A DNA stretch of 64,000 bases from Rubrivivax sp. GTDB taxonomy: Bacteria > Pseudomonadota > Gammaproteobacteria > Burkholderiales > Burkholderiaceae_C. Shown piece after piece: positions 32,346-41,060 of the stretch. Position numbers and translations under genes: made by a program. The stretch covers positions 6,344 through 70,343 of the forward strand of contig JALHMT010000018.1 in NCBI GenBank assembly GCA_022843905.1. The letters run 5' to 3'. The notes under the pieces are model-generated. The model was not told the origin of the DNA, did not search any database, and saw only the letters and a list, made by a program, of their open reading frames with translations. Position 1 is the first letter of the stretch, and each line of letters starts with the position of its first letter.

Positions 32346-35096
32346 TCAGCGCGCGCCGTGAAGGGTCATCGCAGCCCACTGGAATGGGTGTCTTCCGGCC
32401 TGGGCCGCCCGGATCTGTGCAGATTGCAAGGCCCCGGCGGCGCCCTGCCCGCCCGCCAGGGCGGCGTAGAAGTCGGCCATCAGCGCGGCCGTCGAGGCGT
32501 CGTCGACCGCCCACAGCGTGGCCATCACGGCCCGCGCCCCGGCCTGCATGAAGCCCCGCACCAGGCCCAGCCGCTCCTCGCCGGGGGCCATGCGGCTCAT
32601 GCCCGTCTCGCAGGCCGACAGCACCACCAGGCCGCGTGTCAGCCGAAGCTGTCTCACGTCGTGCAGCGTCCACGGACCGTCGGCCAGGTGCAGCGCAGAG
32701 AAGTAGGGACTGTCGGCGCGGAACTGCCCGTGACAGGCCAGATGCAGCACGTCGACGCCCGGCGCCTGCTCGCGCACGGCCGCCTGCGTGGCCCCGGACC
32801 CCGACAGCGTCAGCGCCCCGCCGCCGATGTTCGACGCCACGGCGGCGATCTCGGCTTCGACATGGGGCAGCGATGCCCCGCCGTGCCCCACCGCCAGCAC
32901 GCGCCGGGGACGCGGCATCGGCGCGCCGGACTGGCGCATCCAGGCGCCGGCGTTCGACGACAGGCTGATCTCCAGGCGCTCCACCAGCCAGCTGCTGCCG
33001 TCGTGCAGCGCCGCGAAGGGCACGTAGTGCAGCTCTCGGTGCGGCACCACCACCACCCGCTGCACGCCACCCAGCCAGTCCTGCAGGGGAGCCCACAACT
33101 GCCGGTACAGGCCCTGCAGGTGCGCCACCGTGCGCTGCAGCAGCTGCCCGGCATGTCGCGACAGTCGATGCCCCGCCCAGCGCGGCGCCTCGAGCTGGAA
33201 CTGCAGCGCCTCCAGGCGCCGGTCGAGATCGGCGACGTCCCAGGCCTTGGCGCGAACGCCGCCGGACGTGGCCACGCAAGCGATCAGCCGGTCGCCGAGC
33301 CGGTGATACTGCACCAGCGCCTGCCCGGGCGCCAGGCAGCGCTGCAGCGCCCCGGCCCGAAAGGCTGCCGAGGCGGCTCCGTCGGCCGCCTGCGGGGCAT
33401 CGGACGGAGTCGCCGCCGCGGCCGCCGCGCGGCGATGCGCCTCCAGCAACTGGAACTCGAGCTGCGCCACGTCACCGGCGCGTTCTGCCAGCTCGGCACC
33501 GTCGCCGCGGGGCAGCGCGGCGCGCCAGCGCTCGCGCGCCCAGCGCAGGCGGTCCAGCAACTGCGGGTCGGCGCGGCGCCGCTCGCCGGCTGCCTCGGTC
33601 TCTGCAGCCCCCGCCCTGCCGCGCCCGCGCTCCATGCACTCCAGCAGATCGGCGGCGTCGCCGCTCGAACCGTCGGCGGGCCCGACGGCGGCCAGCTCGA
33701 CGAGCAGGTCGACACCCCGCTCGGCATCGTGCGCCATGGCGCTGCGGAACTCGTCGTCGGGCAAGGCGGCACGCGCTTCGTCGATGAGCGCCAGCGCCCG
33801 TTCCAGCTCGGCCCGTGCGTCGCCGGCGCGCGCATGCCGCGCGTGCTGGCGCGCCAGTCCCAGCCGTGCAGCCCACTCGAGACGCGGCTGGCCCGCACAG
33901 CCGGCCAGCACGTCCAGGAAGGCCTGCTCCGCCTCGGCATGCCGGCCGATGCTGGCCAGTGCCCCGGCTTCGAGAAGCCGCGCCTCTCCGAACCAGCCGC
34001 GGATGCCGCTGCCGGCCAGGCCGTCCTGCGCTCGCAGCGCATGGTGCAGCGCGTCGTCGCCCCGTCCGGCGTGCAGGTGCAGCGTGCCCAGGCCCAGGTC
34101 GGCCAGCGCGGTCGACGGGCCGCTGCCGGCCGCCGAGAAGAGCTGTCGGGCCTCTTCGAAGCCGGCCAGTGCGGCAGCGTCCTGGCCCAGACCGGCCTGC
34201 GCGCGCGCCCGCGCCACCAGGGCCCGCGCCTGCTCCAGCGGCGCACCGGTGGCCTGGGCGATGGCGATGACGCGGTCGTACAGCGACACGGCCTCGGGCA
34301 GCAGGTGCAGCACCCCGTAGGCGTCGGCCAGGGCCTTGTCGGCCTCGAAGCGTTGCTGCGGCGCCGCCCCGGCGTCTTCCAGCCGCTGGCTGGCCTGGGC
34401 CAGCTCGCGCAGGGCCGTGTGCAGCCGGCCCTGGTGCAGCGCCAGGCGCCCGATGGCCACCTGGGCCTGGCCTTCCAGCACCGCCAGGCCGTGCGTGGCG
34501 GCGCGCATGCGCGCCCGCTGGTTCACGAGGGCGGCCTCGTCCATCTCGAACTGCCAGGTCAGGGCGTCGGCCAGGCCGATGTCGGCCATCACAGAATGCT
34601 GCAGGTCGCCGACATGGGCGAAGCGCACGGCGGCACGCCGGTAGTGCGCGGCGGCCTCGGCGTGGCGATCGCGCCGCGTCAGCATGGTGCCCAGGTTCAG
34701 CTCCACCTTGCCGGCCGAGCGCTCGTCGCCGACGGCCACGAACTGGGCCAGCGCGGCCTGTGCGCAGCGCAGCGCCTCGTCGTGGCGCCCCAGCATCGAC
34801 AGCGCGATGAGCTGCGGCACGCGCGTCTCGGCCGCGTGCTGCACGTCGCCCAGCGCCATGAAGCGCGCGTGCGCCTGATCGAGCTGGTCCGCCGCCTGCT
34901 GCAGGCGCCCGCCGGCCAGGTCGGCGATGGCCCGCGTCCAGGCGGCCAGAGCCAGCAGTTCGCCGCGGCCGTCGGCAGCGGCCAGTTCGGCCATCTGGTC
35001 GGCCAGCACCGCCACGCGTGAGGGCTCCACGTTCCAGGCCGCATGGCACTCGGCCTTGAGGGCCCAGGCCGCAGCCAGGCGGTCGACGGCCGTCAC
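32346..35096 (-). CDS. TPR-CHAT caspase-like protease
   Basis: A 916-residue protein from a GTG start, three bases after the previous gene. Residues about 1-600 are tandem TPR-like helices (for example ALRCAQAALAQFVAVGDERS, AEAAAHYRRAAVRFAHVGD). The last 300 residues are a CHAT domain, the caspase-fold peptidase of bacteria. Its catalytic dyad is visible as H789 (LHLACHGQF) and C829 (VVLSACETG). No signal peptide, so it is cytoplasmic. CHAT proteases with TPR arms act as regulated executioner proteases, for example Csx29 in Craspase. What regulates this one is unknown; the operon offers two small proteins, a sigma factor and an exported protease. Confidence 0.9.
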   Translation of the reverse strand: MTAVDRLAAAWALKAECHAAWNVEPSRVAVLADQMAELAAADGRGELLALAAWTRAIADLAGGRLQQAADQLDQAHARFMALGDVQHAAETRVPQLIALSMLGRHDEALRCAQAALAQFVAVGDERSAGKVELNLGTMLTRRDRHAEAAAHYRRAAVRFAHVGDLQHSVMADIGLADALTWQFEMDEAALVNQRARMRAATHGLAVLEGQAQVAIGRLALHQGRLHTALRELAQASQRLEDAGAAPQQRFEADKALADAYGVLHLLPEAVSLYDRVIAIAQATGAPLEQARALVARARAQAGLGQDAAALAGFEEARQLFSAAGSGPSTALADLGLGTLHLHAGRGDDALHHALRAQDGLAGSGIRGWFGEARLLEAGALASIGRHAEAEQAFLDVLAGCAGQPRLEWAARLGLARQHARHARAGDARAELERALALIDEARAALPDDEFRSAMAHDAERGVDLLVELAAVGPADGSSGDAADLLECMERGRGRAGAAETEAAGERRRADPQLLDRLRWARERWRAALPRGDGAELAERAGDVAQLEFQLLEAHRRAAAAAATPSDAPQAADGAASAAFRAGALQRCLAPGQALVQYHRLGDRLIACVATSGGVRAKAWDVADLDRRLEALQFQLEAPRWAGHRLSRHAGQLLQRTVAHLQGLYRQLWAPLQDWLGGVQRVVVVPHRELHYVPFAALHDGSSWLVERLEISLSSNAGAWMRQSGAPMPRPRRVLAVGHGGASLPHVEAEIAAVASNIGGGALTLSGSGATQAAVREQAPGVDVLHLACHGQFRADSPYFSALHLADGPWTLHDVRQLRLTRGLVVLSACETGMSRMAPGEERLGLVRGFMQAGARAVMATLWAVDDASTAALMADFYAALAGGQGAAGALQSAQIRAAQAGRHPFQWAAMTLHGAR

Positions 35097-35099
35097 CGC

Positions 35100-35627
35100 T
35101 CAGGGTCCGGCGGGCACGTGGATCGGCGGCAGTTCCAGTTCCCACGCGGAGGTGCGCAGGCCGATCACCCAGGTGCCTTCGCAGACGTCGTCGAAACCGA
35201 ACTCGGCGAGCTCCGACCAGGGCACCTCGATGTCACGGTCCGGCCCGACCAGCCGCGCCGTCCCGGACAGGTCGGGGCCCAGCACCTGCCCGCTGATGCG
35301 CCAGCGCTGGGCGGCCCCTGCGGTCGCCGGCCGGATGCGCAGGTCGACATCGCGGCCGTCGGCCGAGAACAGGATCTGGCGGGTGGTCGTGGCGCCGGAG
35401 CGCAGCCCGAGCGCCTGCGGTGCCGCCAAGGCGCTGTCGAAGCTGAGCACGGCCGCCAGCCGCGTCAGCAGGCCGGCCGGCTCGGGCTGGACGACCCGCG
35501 GGCGGGCCCGCGGCTCGAAGATGCCCATGGCGCGTTCGATCACCGCGTCGGGCGCGTCTTCGAGCATGCGGCTGCGCAGAAGGCTCTGCTCGAGCGGCAG
35601 GTCGTCGGGACGGTCGGGTGCAGTCAT
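35100..35627 (-). CDS. uncharacterised protein of the sigma/CHAT cluster
   Basis: A 175-residue protein that I do not recognise. Residues about 1-75 are helical, with a hydrophobic patch LLTRLAAVLSFDSALAA. Residues about 80-175 are beta-rich (QILFSADGRDVDLRIRP, WRISGQVLGPDLSGTARLVG, VPWSELAEFGF), resembling a carboxypeptidase-regulatory-like or Ig-like sandwich. GGAGG lies nine bases before the ATG. It sits between the sigma factor and the CHAT gene, a natural place for an anti-sigma-like or adaptor protein, but there is no direct evidence. Confidence 0.7.
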   Translation of the reverse strand: MTAPDRPDDLPLEQSLLRSRMLEDAPDAVIERAMGIFEPRARPRVVQPEPAGLLTRLAAVLSFDSALAAPQALGLRSGATTTRQILFSADGRDVDLRIRPATAGAAQRWRISGQVLGPDLSGTARLVGPDRDIEVPWSELAEFGFDDVCEGTWVIGLRTSAWELELPPIHVPAGP

Positions 35628-35642
35628 GTGTTCGAACCTCCC

Positions 35643-35855
35643 TCAACCGCGGCGCAGGCGCAGGAAAAGATCCTGCACGGCGATCCAGGGCCGCAGCAAG
35701 CCCAGCCTCACCGCCCAGGCGGGAATCTCGTTGCTGCAAAGAGACACGTCCAGGCCATCGGCCTGCCATTCGGGGAGATGCCGGGGATCCCCCTGGAACG
35801 TAAAACCCCACTGCCTTTCCCGGCCCTGGACGACCAGGGAGATCGAACGCTTCAT
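35643..35855 (-). CDS. 70-residue protein of the sigma/CHAT cluster
   Basis: A small soluble protein: MKRSISLVVQGRERQWGF, then FQGDPRHLPEWQADGLDV and a hydrophobic C-terminal helix ending in basic residues (DLFLRLRRG). GGAGTC precedes the ATG. It lies 15 bases before the 175-residue gene and 89 after the sigma-factor gene on the same strand. No family recognised. Its fixed position suggests a partner or modulator of the cluster. Confidence 0.65.
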   Translation of the reverse strand: MKRSISLVVQGRERQWGFTFQGDPRHLPEWQADGLDVSLCSNEIPAWAVRLGLLRPWIAVQDLFLRLRRG

Positions 35856-35944
35856 GCTGACTCCGCGTGTGGAACGCTGCCGACCCCCTGGTGCAGGGGG
35901 CAGATTGGCGGCACAGAGAGCAGCGGCGGCAAGGAAATACATGG

Positions 35945-36535
35945 TTACCGGATTTCCTGCAGCAGGACACGCAATTTTTCCAGGCACCGGGCCCGCGTCG
36001 GGCCGATGCTGCCCTCGGCCATGCCCATGCGCCGGGCCACCTCGCCATAGGGCAAGGGCTCTTCCTGCAGGAACATCAGCTCGACGAACTGCCTGGAGCG
36101 CGGGTCGAGGCGGTCGACGGCCTGGCGCACCCGGTGCTGGTCCTGCAAGTCCGACAGCAGGGCCTCGGGCAGCGGACCGGGGTCGGCGATGCGCTCGATC
36201 TCGTCGGCGCCGTCGTCGTCGCTCTCGCCGGTGCCTGCCGCCCGCTGGCCGCTGCCCCGGCGCCGCGCTTCTTCCAGCAGGCGCAGGCTCTCGCGCCGGG
36301 CGGTGGTGACCAGCCAGGCGCGCACGCGGCTGCCGTCTTCGATGCGGTCCAGGTGCTCGAAGAGCCGGCTGAAGGTGGACTGGAAGACGTCTGCGCAGGA
36401 CTCCTCGGACAGCCCGGCGCGGCGCGGCACGGTGTAGATCAGCCGCTGGTAACGCCGCACCAGGATGCTCCAGGCCGCGCGGTCGCCATCGCGACAGCGC
36501 TGCAACAGGACATCATCTTCCGGTGTCTCGGACAC
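35945..36535 (-). CDS. ECF-like sigma-70 family RNA polymerase sigma factor
   Basis: A 196-residue protein from a GTG start (GGGAG upstream). Region 2 covers about residues 8-75 (LLQRCRDGDRAAWSILVRRYQRLIY, VFQSTFSRLFEHLDRI, WLVTTARRESLRLLEEARRR). Region 4 covers about 135-196 (LDPRSRQFVELMFLQEEPLPYGEVARRMGMAEGSI). Region 3 is absent, as in ECF sigmas. The linker is unusually acidic (GESDDDGADEIERI). It is the first gene of the set that ends with the CHAT and S8 proteases. No membrane anti-sigma gene is adjacent, so its control must be of another kind. Confidence 0.9.
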   Translation of the reverse strand: MSETPEDDVLLQRCRDGDRAAWSILVRRYQRLIYTVPRRAGLSEESCADVFQSTFSRLFEHLDRIEDGSRVRAWLVTTARRESLRLLEEARRRGSGQRAAGTGESDDDGADEIERIADPGPLPEALLSDLQDQHRVRQAVDRLDPRSRQFVELMFLQEEPLPYGEVARRMGMAEGSIGPTRARCLEKLRVLLQEIR

Positions 36536-36667
36536 GACAGGCCACTCCCGGGCCGGGCTGACCCCATCCAATGATGCCACCGCCACCGCCGCCCGGCAGC
36601 CCGGACCTGGGTGGTGGCGGCACACCCGTCTCGGGGGGCCCGTCGCCGCCGAAACCCGCCCCGGCGT

Positions 36668-37012
36668 TCAGATCAGGACCGCCAGCGAGTCGGCCGGCGC
36701 CTGCTCGCGGTCGAGCAGGCCGTAGTCGCGCATGACCGCGGCCACACGCAGGCGGTAGCCCGCCAGCACCTGGTGGCGGGCTTCCTGCTGCGCGCCGCGG
36801 TGCATGCCGTGGCAGCGCCAGGCGCGCACGGCGTCTTCGTCACGCCACAGGCTCAGCGAGAGGAAGCGACCCGGCCGCGACAGGCTCTCGAAGCGTTCCA
36901 CCGAGACGAAGCCGTCGATTCCCTCGAGCTGCGGCCGCAGCGCAGCGGCCAGTTCGAAGTAGCGGTCGGCGGCCCCGGCAGCCGGTTCGAGTTCGAAGAT
37001 GACGGCGATCAT
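36668..37012 (-). CDS. antibiotic biosynthesis monooxygenase (ABM) family protein
   Basis: A 114-residue single-domain protein with the ferredoxin-like ABM fold: MIAVIFELEPAAG, ELAAALRPQLEGIDGFVSVERFESL and GRFLSLSLWRDEDAVRAW. Members include quinol monooxygenases and heme-degrading enzymes, but many have no known activity. AGGAACC precedes the ATG. Cytoplasmic. Confidence 0.85.
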   Translation of the reverse strand: MIAVIFELEPAAGAADRYFELAAALRPQLEGIDGFVSVERFESLSRPGRFLSLSLWRDEDAVRAWRCHGMHRGAQQEARHQVLAGYRLRVAAVMRDYGLLDREQAPADSLAVLI

Positions 37013-37132
37013 GCGGTTCCTGCGAAGCGGTGGCAGCGGTCCGACGACCTCCACCGGACGATGGAACGCGGTCCGCCCGCCGGACGATATCCCATCGTCC
37101 GGCGGCATGCCGGCACCCCGGATCAGCCGGCT

Positions 37133-37324
37133 TCAGCTCAGCGCGCGCCCACGCTGGTAGGCCCCGGTGTGAGGCACCGTGGGATCCGACGCCGACGGCC
37201 GCTGCTGCGAGTCGCTGCGGCGCCGCGGGGTCGGGGTCCGCATCAGTTCGACGATGCCCGCCAGAAAACCTGCGCCCAGGATCCACAGCGGTATCAGGCC
37301 GCCCATGCCGTTCATTGCTTCCAT
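37133..37324 (-). CDS. short single-pass membrane protein
   Basis: A 63-residue protein with one membrane segment (GLIPLWILGAGFLAGIVELM) and a basic, serine-rich tail. The second of two close ATGs was chosen because AAGGAG lies seven bases before it; the first (37330) would leave only one base. No function is known. Confidence 0.55.
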   Translation of the reverse strand: MEAMNGMGGLIPLWILGAGFLAGIVELMRTPTPRRRSDSQQRPSASDPTVPHTGAYQRGRALS

Positions 37325-37583
37325 GTCCATGCTCCTTGGCCGCCCCGTGGGGCGATCGGGTTGACGGGATGTCCGTGCCCGTGGAACGGCAAGAGGCATG
37401 CCCTGGCGCCGGGCTGAGGGAAGCCCCAGGCGCGAACAGCGGACATCGGCCTGAAGAACATGTATTGATCGGCCAATCGATGCCCTCTGTGCGGCCTGCG
37501 CTCGCCCGGGCTTCCGGCACGAGCGCCGCGTTCAAACCCTGCTGCGCCGCGCCGGCTGCGGCGTCCCCAAGGAAACACTGCTC

Positions 37584-39173
37584 ATGGCCATCTTCAACTT
37601 CGACAGCCGAGTGCTGAACAACCGCGACTTCACCGGCCGCGACCTGAACGGGTCGACCTTCAAGGACGCGGTGCTCAATGGCGTCAAGTTCCGCAACAGT
37701 GAGCTGAAGGGCACGAACTTCGAGGGTGCCGTCTGGATCGGCGTCGACGCCCGGGGCGCCGACTTCTCGGCCGGCAGCGGATTCGGCGACAGCAGCCTGC
37801 TGCGCGTCACGCTCAACAATGTCAACCTCTCGGGTGCCGACCTGCGCGGTGCCGACCTGACCGAACTCAGCAGCTTCACCGTCAACCTTCGCAACGCCGA
37901 CCTCACCGGCGCCAAGCTGGTGATGGCCGACCTGAGCGGCGAAGGTGCGACGGCGGCCGACCTGCGCGGCGCAAGCTTCGACGACGCCGACCTGAGCGGC
38001 GCCAGTCTGTCGGGCGCCGACCTGACCGACACCAGCTTCGTGGGCGCCAAGCTGGTCGAGACCAACCTGGAGGGCGTGCGTGCGGTGCGCACCGACTTCA
38101 CAGGCGCCGACTTCACGGGCGTCAACTTCACCGACGTCGACATCCTTCAGGCCGTGTTCGACCTCGCGAAGATGGTCGACATGTCGTGGACCGACACATC
38201 GCCGGCCGACGGCGCCACCGTCACCGGGCTGAGCTTCCGTGGCGCCGACCTGACGAACTTCGGTTCCGAGGACAGCAATTTCGCCGGCGCCGACTTTCGA
38301 GCCTACGACGAAAACCATCCGACCAAGATGAACGGCGCGAACTTCGCCGACAGCAACCTGGCTGGCGCCCTGTTCACCGGGGTCGAAGCGGTGGAGTCCT
38401 TCTTCGAGGACGCCGACCTGACCGGCGCCGACTTCCGCGGCGCCAACCTGAAAGGTGCCAACTTCAATGGCGCCGACCTCACGGGCGCCGACTTCACGGG
38501 GGCCGACCTCAGCGACGCGATCCTGACCGAGGCCGTGCTGACCGGCGCCAACCTCACGGGCGCGGTGCTCGTCAAGGCCAACCTCGGACTGGCCACCGGT
38601 GACCACACGACGCTCTTCACCGGTGCCGACCTGCGCGACGCGATCTTCGACGTCGCCCATTTCAGCGGCGCCGACTTTCGCGATGCCGACCTCACCAGCG
38701 CCAGCTTCGTCTTCACCGTGATGGCCGGCGCCGACTTCGGCGACGGGCCCGACGACGACGAGGCCGGCGCGCGCCTGGTCAGCAGCACCTTCGTCGACGC
38801 CTCGCTGGCCGGCGCGAACCTGGCCGACGCAGCGATCTTCGGCGCGTCGCTGAACAAGACCGACCTCAGCGGTGTACTGGCCGCCGGGGCCGACTTCAGC
38901 AACGGCTCGTTCATCGACTCGGTGCTCGTCGGCGCCGACCTGAGCGACGCGCTGTTCAGCAACGGCAACTTGGGCAAGGCCGACCTGTCGGGCGCACTGC
39001 TGTCGGGTGCAGATTTCAGCAACACCAGCCTGATCGATGCCGACCTCACCGGCATCACGGCCGTCGGCGCGAGCTTCGCCAATGCGGTGCTGATCAACGC
39101 CGACTTCACGGCGGCCACCCTGGTGGGCGTGGACTTCAGCGGGGCAGATCTCACCGGCACGCTGCTGCCCTGA
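37584..39173 (+). CDS. pentapeptide-repeat protein
   Basis: A 529-residue protein composed almost entirely of A(D/N)LXX-type repeats from about residue 15 to the end (for example LSGADLRGADLTEL, LTGADFRGANLKGANF). They should fold into a long right-handed quadrilateral beta-helix. No signal peptide or membrane segment. Short family members such as Qnr and MfpA mimic DNA and protect gyrase; this one is far longer and its role is unknown. Interruptions (such as FRAYDENHPTKMNG near 245 and DGPDDDEAG near 390) are probable loops. Aspartate-rich composition gives a very acidic protein. Confidence 0.92.
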   Translation: MAIFNFDSRVLNNRDFTGRDLNGSTFKDAVLNGVKFRNSELKGTNFEGAVWIGVDARGADFSAGSGFGDSSLLRVTLNNVNLSGADLRGADLTELSSFTVNLRNADLTGAKLVMADLSGEGATAADLRGASFDDADLSGASLSGADLTDTSFVGAKLVETNLEGVRAVRTDFTGADFTGVNFTDVDILQAVFDLAKMVDMSWTDTSPADGATVTGLSFRGADLTNFGSEDSNFAGADFRAYDENHPTKMNGANFADSNLAGALFTGVEAVESFFEDADLTGADFRGANLKGANFNGADLTGADFTGADLSDAILTEAVLTGANLTGAVLVKANLGLATGDHTTLFTGADLRDAIFDVAHFSGADFRDADLTSASFVFTVMAGADFGDGPDDDEAGARLVSSTFVDASLAGANLADAAIFGASLNKTDLSGVLAAGADFSNGSFIDSVLVGADLSDALFSNGNLGKADLSGALLSGADFSNTSLIDADLTGITAVGASFANAVLINADFTAATLVGVDFSGADLTGTLLP

Positions 39174-39318
39174 ACAGGTCCGGCATTCGCCCGCGGCGGG
39201 GCTGCCAGCCGCGCCAGGCCGCGGTCGCGAGCGAGGTCGGGCGTCGTCGTATGCTCTCGGGCTGAACACCCGATGACGCGCTACGACCCCCTCCTCCGCG
39301 GCCTGCGCCGGCGCCCGC

Positions 39319-40221
39319 ATGGCCTGCGACCTCGCCGTGAATCCGTCAGACGCTGAAGCACGACAGCGGCGCGCGGCCAACCGGCTCGGCATCCGTCTGA
39401 TGATGCTGTCGATGGCCTGCTTCATCGCCAACGATGCGCTGGTCAAGTTCGTCAGCCAGACCCTGCCATCCGGGCAGCTGATCCTGCTGCGCGGACTGAT
39501 GGCCACGACGCTCATCTGGGCCTACGTGCACGCCACCGGCGCGGTGGTGCGGCCGCGCCAGCTGATGACGGGCTGGGTCGCGCTGCGGGCCACGCTCGAC
39601 GCTGCAGCGACCTTCGCCTACCTGCTGTCGCTGTTCCATCTGCCGATCGCCAACGCCACCGCGATCAACATGGCCACGCCGCTGTTCATCACCGTGCTGG
39701 CGGTGATGCTGCTGGGCGCCCGGCTGGGTCCGTGGCGCTGGGCGGCCACGCTGGCGGGCTTCGCCGGCGTGCTGCTGGTGATCCAGCCGCGCCCCGACGG
39801 CTTCAACGCCTTCGCCTGGCTGTGCCTGTTCGGCACCTTCCTGCATGCCCTGCGGGACTTCGTGACGCCGCGCATCGCGGTGGCCGTGCCCTCGATCACC
39901 ATCACGCTGGCCACCGCCTCGGCAGTCACCGTGGTGGCGGGCGCGGTGACGCTGCTGCAGGGATGGGAGCCGGTCACCGGGCAGCAATTCGCGCTGCTGG
40001 CCGTGGCGGCGGTCTTCCTGGCCGTCGGCTACCACCTGATCATCCGGGCCACGCGCACCGGCGAGCTGGCCGTGGTGGCGCCTTTCCGCTACAGCGGGCT
40101 GCTGATGGCGGTGGCGCTGGGCTGGGTGGTGTGGGGCGATGTGCCGAACCTGCTGGCCTGGTTCGGCATCGCGCTGGTGATCTCGGCCGGGCTGTACCTG
40201 CTGCGCCACGAGAGGGCTTGA
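39319..40221 (+). CDS. EamA/DMT-family transporter
   Basis: A 300-residue protein with ten hydrophobic segments arranged as two five-helix EamA repeats. Typical words are LILLRGLMATTLIWAY in the first repeat and AVFLAVGYHLIIRATRTGE with VAPFRYSGLLMAVALGWVVWGD in the second. Inner-membrane exporter of unknown metabolite. Single gene between pentapeptide-repeat and FeeM-like genes. Confidence 0.88.
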   Translation: MACDLAVNPSDAEARQRRAANRLGIRLMMLSMACFIANDALVKFVSQTLPSGQLILLRGLMATTLIWAYVHATGAVVRPRQLMTGWVALRATLDAAATFAYLLSLFHLPIANATAINMATPLFITVLAVMLLGARLGPWRWAATLAGFAGVLLVIQPRPDGFNAFAWLCLFGTFLHALRDFVTPRIAVAVPSITITLATASAVTVVAGAVTLLQGWEPVTGQQFALLAVAAVFLAVGYHLIIRATRTGELAVVAPFRYSGLLMAVALGWVVWGDVPNLLAWFGIALVISAGLYLLRHERA

Positions 40222-40269
40222 AGCGCGCGGCTGCCGGCCTTCGGCGCCGCCCCCTGTTCGTACGGTCGC

Positions 40270-40971
40270 TCAGGCCGAGGCCACCCGGCCGGCCGGCCAC
40301 AGCGCGCTGGACATCGCCTGCAACGCCCCCACGATGCGCGTCTCCTGCTCGGCGCCGAAAGCCCAGGCGAAAGGTGACCCGCGCCGCGCGCGGCGGGGAC
40401 CGGACGCCTGCGCGATGTGGGCCTGCACCTCGTGCAACTCGATGGCCAGCAGCACCGCCGGGGCACTCACGGCTGCGTGGCGCGCGGCCTCGGCCAGCAC
40501 CCGTGCACCCGGCAGGCGGGCGTAGTAGCGCACGTGGCGCGGGTTGACCTCGACGAGCAGCAGATCACGGGCATGCACCCGGTGGGCCAGGGCATGGCCG
40601 ACATGGAACAGGGCGGCCATCACGCGCTCGCCGTCCTCGTCGGACTCCACCGCCAGGCGCGTGAACTCCGCGATGCGGCGACCCTGCTGCCTCAGCGCCC
40701 GCACCTGGTCGGGGAAGCTGGCTTCGGCGGCCAGGCCCTCGGGGCCGTCCAGCACCACCGTCAAGGTGCCCAGCGTGCTCGCGCCCGAGCGCGCGGCCAG
40801 CGTGGTGCGGTGGGCGGCCGGGGGACCCTGCAGGCCCAGTCGCCCATAGCCTCGCCAGGCGTAGCGGCGGGCGATCAGGCGGCCGGCCGACTGGCGCAGG
40901 GCCAGTTCCTCGGCCGATTCGATGGAAAGCACACGCTCGTCGTTCAGCGGTACGGAGATGATGGAGTGCAT
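40270..40971 (-). CDS. FeeM-like N-acyl amino acid synthase domain protein
   Basis: A 233-residue protein of the GNAT-like fold. TLTVVLDGPEGLAAEASFPDQV and VNPRHVRYYARLPGARVL are the acyl-donor and C-terminal blocks seen in FeeM-type N-acyl amino acid synthases, which use acyl-ACP to acylate an amino acid such as tyrosine. The N-terminus (ELALRQSAGRLIARRYAWRGYG) fits the family. No acyl carrier protein is adjacent. The product is unknown. Confidence 0.75.
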   Translation of the reverse strand: MHSIISVPLNDERVLSIESAEELALRQSAGRLIARRYAWRGYGRLGLQGPPAAHRTTLAARSGASTLGTLTVVLDGPEGLAAEASFPDQVRALRQQGRRIAEFTRLAVESDEDGERVMAALFHVGHALAHRVHARDLLLVEVNPRHVRYYARLPGARVLAEAARHAAVSAPAVLLAIELHEVQAHIAQASGPRRARRGSPFAWAFGAEQETRIVGALQAMSSALWPAGRVASA

Positions 40972-41060
40972 GGTCTGCAGGCGCGACGACAGTGAGACAC
41001 CCCCCACAGAGCCGCGGCGGCGCCCGGCGATACGTGAGCCGCGTTCCGCGGCCGGGAGAT

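Noticed and set aside
32358-35021. An 887-codon open frame on the plus strand.
   Set aside because: Antisense to the TPR-CHAT gene; rich in Gln/Arg/His as expected for a shadow frame, with no recognisable domain.
37584-39173. Regularly spaced short repeats suggesting a CRISPR array or satellite.
   Set aside because: The periodicity is that of pentapeptide codons in one long frame; there are no identical repeats with unique spacers.
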